14,824 nt of DNA from Clostridiales bacterium UBA1381. GTDB lineage: Bacteria > Bacillota > Clostridia > UBA1381. Position 1 is the first letter of the stretch, and every line of letters starts with the position of its first letter. Shown in pieces: positions 14,514-14,824 of the stretch. The position numbers and the translations under genes are program-made. The notes under the pieces are model-generated. The model made no database searches. It had not been told where the DNA came from and saw nothing but the letters and a program-made list of their open reading frames with translations. The stretch is from NCBI GenBank assembly GCA_002305435.1, contig DBQZ01000134.1, positions 7,270 through 22,093 on the forward strand, given 5' to 3'.

Positions 14514-14824
14514 ATGCACATAACTTCGCTGGAGCTTAGGGATTTTAGGAACTACAGCCGTGAGAGGATAGAGTTTTCTCCCGGCACAAACGTTATCTAC
14601 GGCGATAATGCTCAGGGGAAAACGAATATATTGGAGGCGGTGTATCTGGCAGCCTGCGGACGGGGGTTCAGGACGAAATCCGACCGTGAGCTTGTGTCTT
14701 TCGGTAAGCCCTTTGCCCGGATAAAGGTGGAGTTTGCCGATTCCGAGCGTGAGCATGAGGTGATGCTTGCAATAGACAAAACCGGCAAAAAGGCGATAAA
14801 AATAAACAACGTGCCGGTGAGGAA
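14514..14824 (+). CDS. recF: DNA replication and repair protein RecF, 5' part (3' end outside window)
   Basis: RecF is an SMC-like ATPase that helps load RecA on gapped DNA. Only the first 103 codons are in the window; the frame stays open to the last base. The start ATG at 14514 has GGTGGA just upstream inside yaaA. Visible features are the N-terminal MHITSLELRDFRNY strand-helix, the Walker A motif GDNAQGKT at residues 30-37, NILEAVYLAACGRGFRT after it, and VPVR at the window edge. This is the standard RecF beginning, so the call is firm despite truncation. The yaaA-recF pair is attached here to rel and not to dnaA-dnaN. Confidence 0.95.
   Translation, partial: MHITSLELRDFRNYSRERIEFSPGTNVIYGDNAQGKTNILEAVYLAACGRGFRTKSDRELVSFGKPFARIKVEFADSEREHEVMLAIDKTGKKAIKINNVPVR

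Overview
The window looks like a chromosomal piece of an anaerobic Gram-positive bacterium of the class Clostridia, probably a gut Oscillospirales/Ruminococcaceae-type organism. This placement is an inference from the secA-prfB and recJ-rel gene pairs, the strong AAGGAG/AGGAGG ribosome binding sites, anaerobic-type cobalamin genes (fused cbiET, cbiA), a YabE-like G5/3D wall protein, and moderate GC. No species can be named from the sequence alone. I saw no tRNA, rRNA, CRISPR array, insertion sequence, prophage or att site.

Layout. (1) Positions 1-3186, rightward: the 3' part of secA, then prfB. prfB carries a programmed +1 frameshift (CTT TGA C at 2139-2145), so the gene is 2067-3186 and not only the long downstream frame. 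(2) Positions 3192-3227: a terminator hairpin shared by two converging transcripts. (3) Positions 3235-7425, leftward: a block of cobalamin genes in the order cbiET, cbiA, cobT, cobU, with small overlaps between neighbours. It is followed by a previously uncalled 46-codon Asn/Gln-rich small ORF just before the terminator. (4) Positions 7500-9486, also leftward: a G5/3D cell-wall protein gene and, one base later, a secreted protein that resembles a zinc peptidase family but has Lys-Gln-x-x-Arg where HExxH is expected. A near-consensus promoter (TTGACA-17-TATACT) drives this unit, and a perfect 19-bp palindrome lies at its predicted start point. No promoter or cobalamin riboswitch is visible in front of cbiET, so the cobalamin genes may be read from this upstream promoter. 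(5) Position 9694 on, rightward: a small tail-anchored protein of unknown function with its own terminator. Then a second strong promoter (TTGAAA-17-TATAAT) leads into recJ, a bifunctional (p)ppGpp synthetase/hydrolase (rel), the S4-domain gene yaaA, and the 5' end of recF, which runs off the window.

Functionally, the right and left thirds are housekeeping: protein export, translation termination, recombination/repair and stringent response. The middle covers mid and late cobalamin steps plus envelope functions. No obviously new large system is present. The most interesting items are the degenerate zincin-like secreted protein, the hidden Asn/Gln-rich small gene, the palindrome over the wall-gene promoter, and yaaA-recF attached to rel instead of to dnaA-dnaN.
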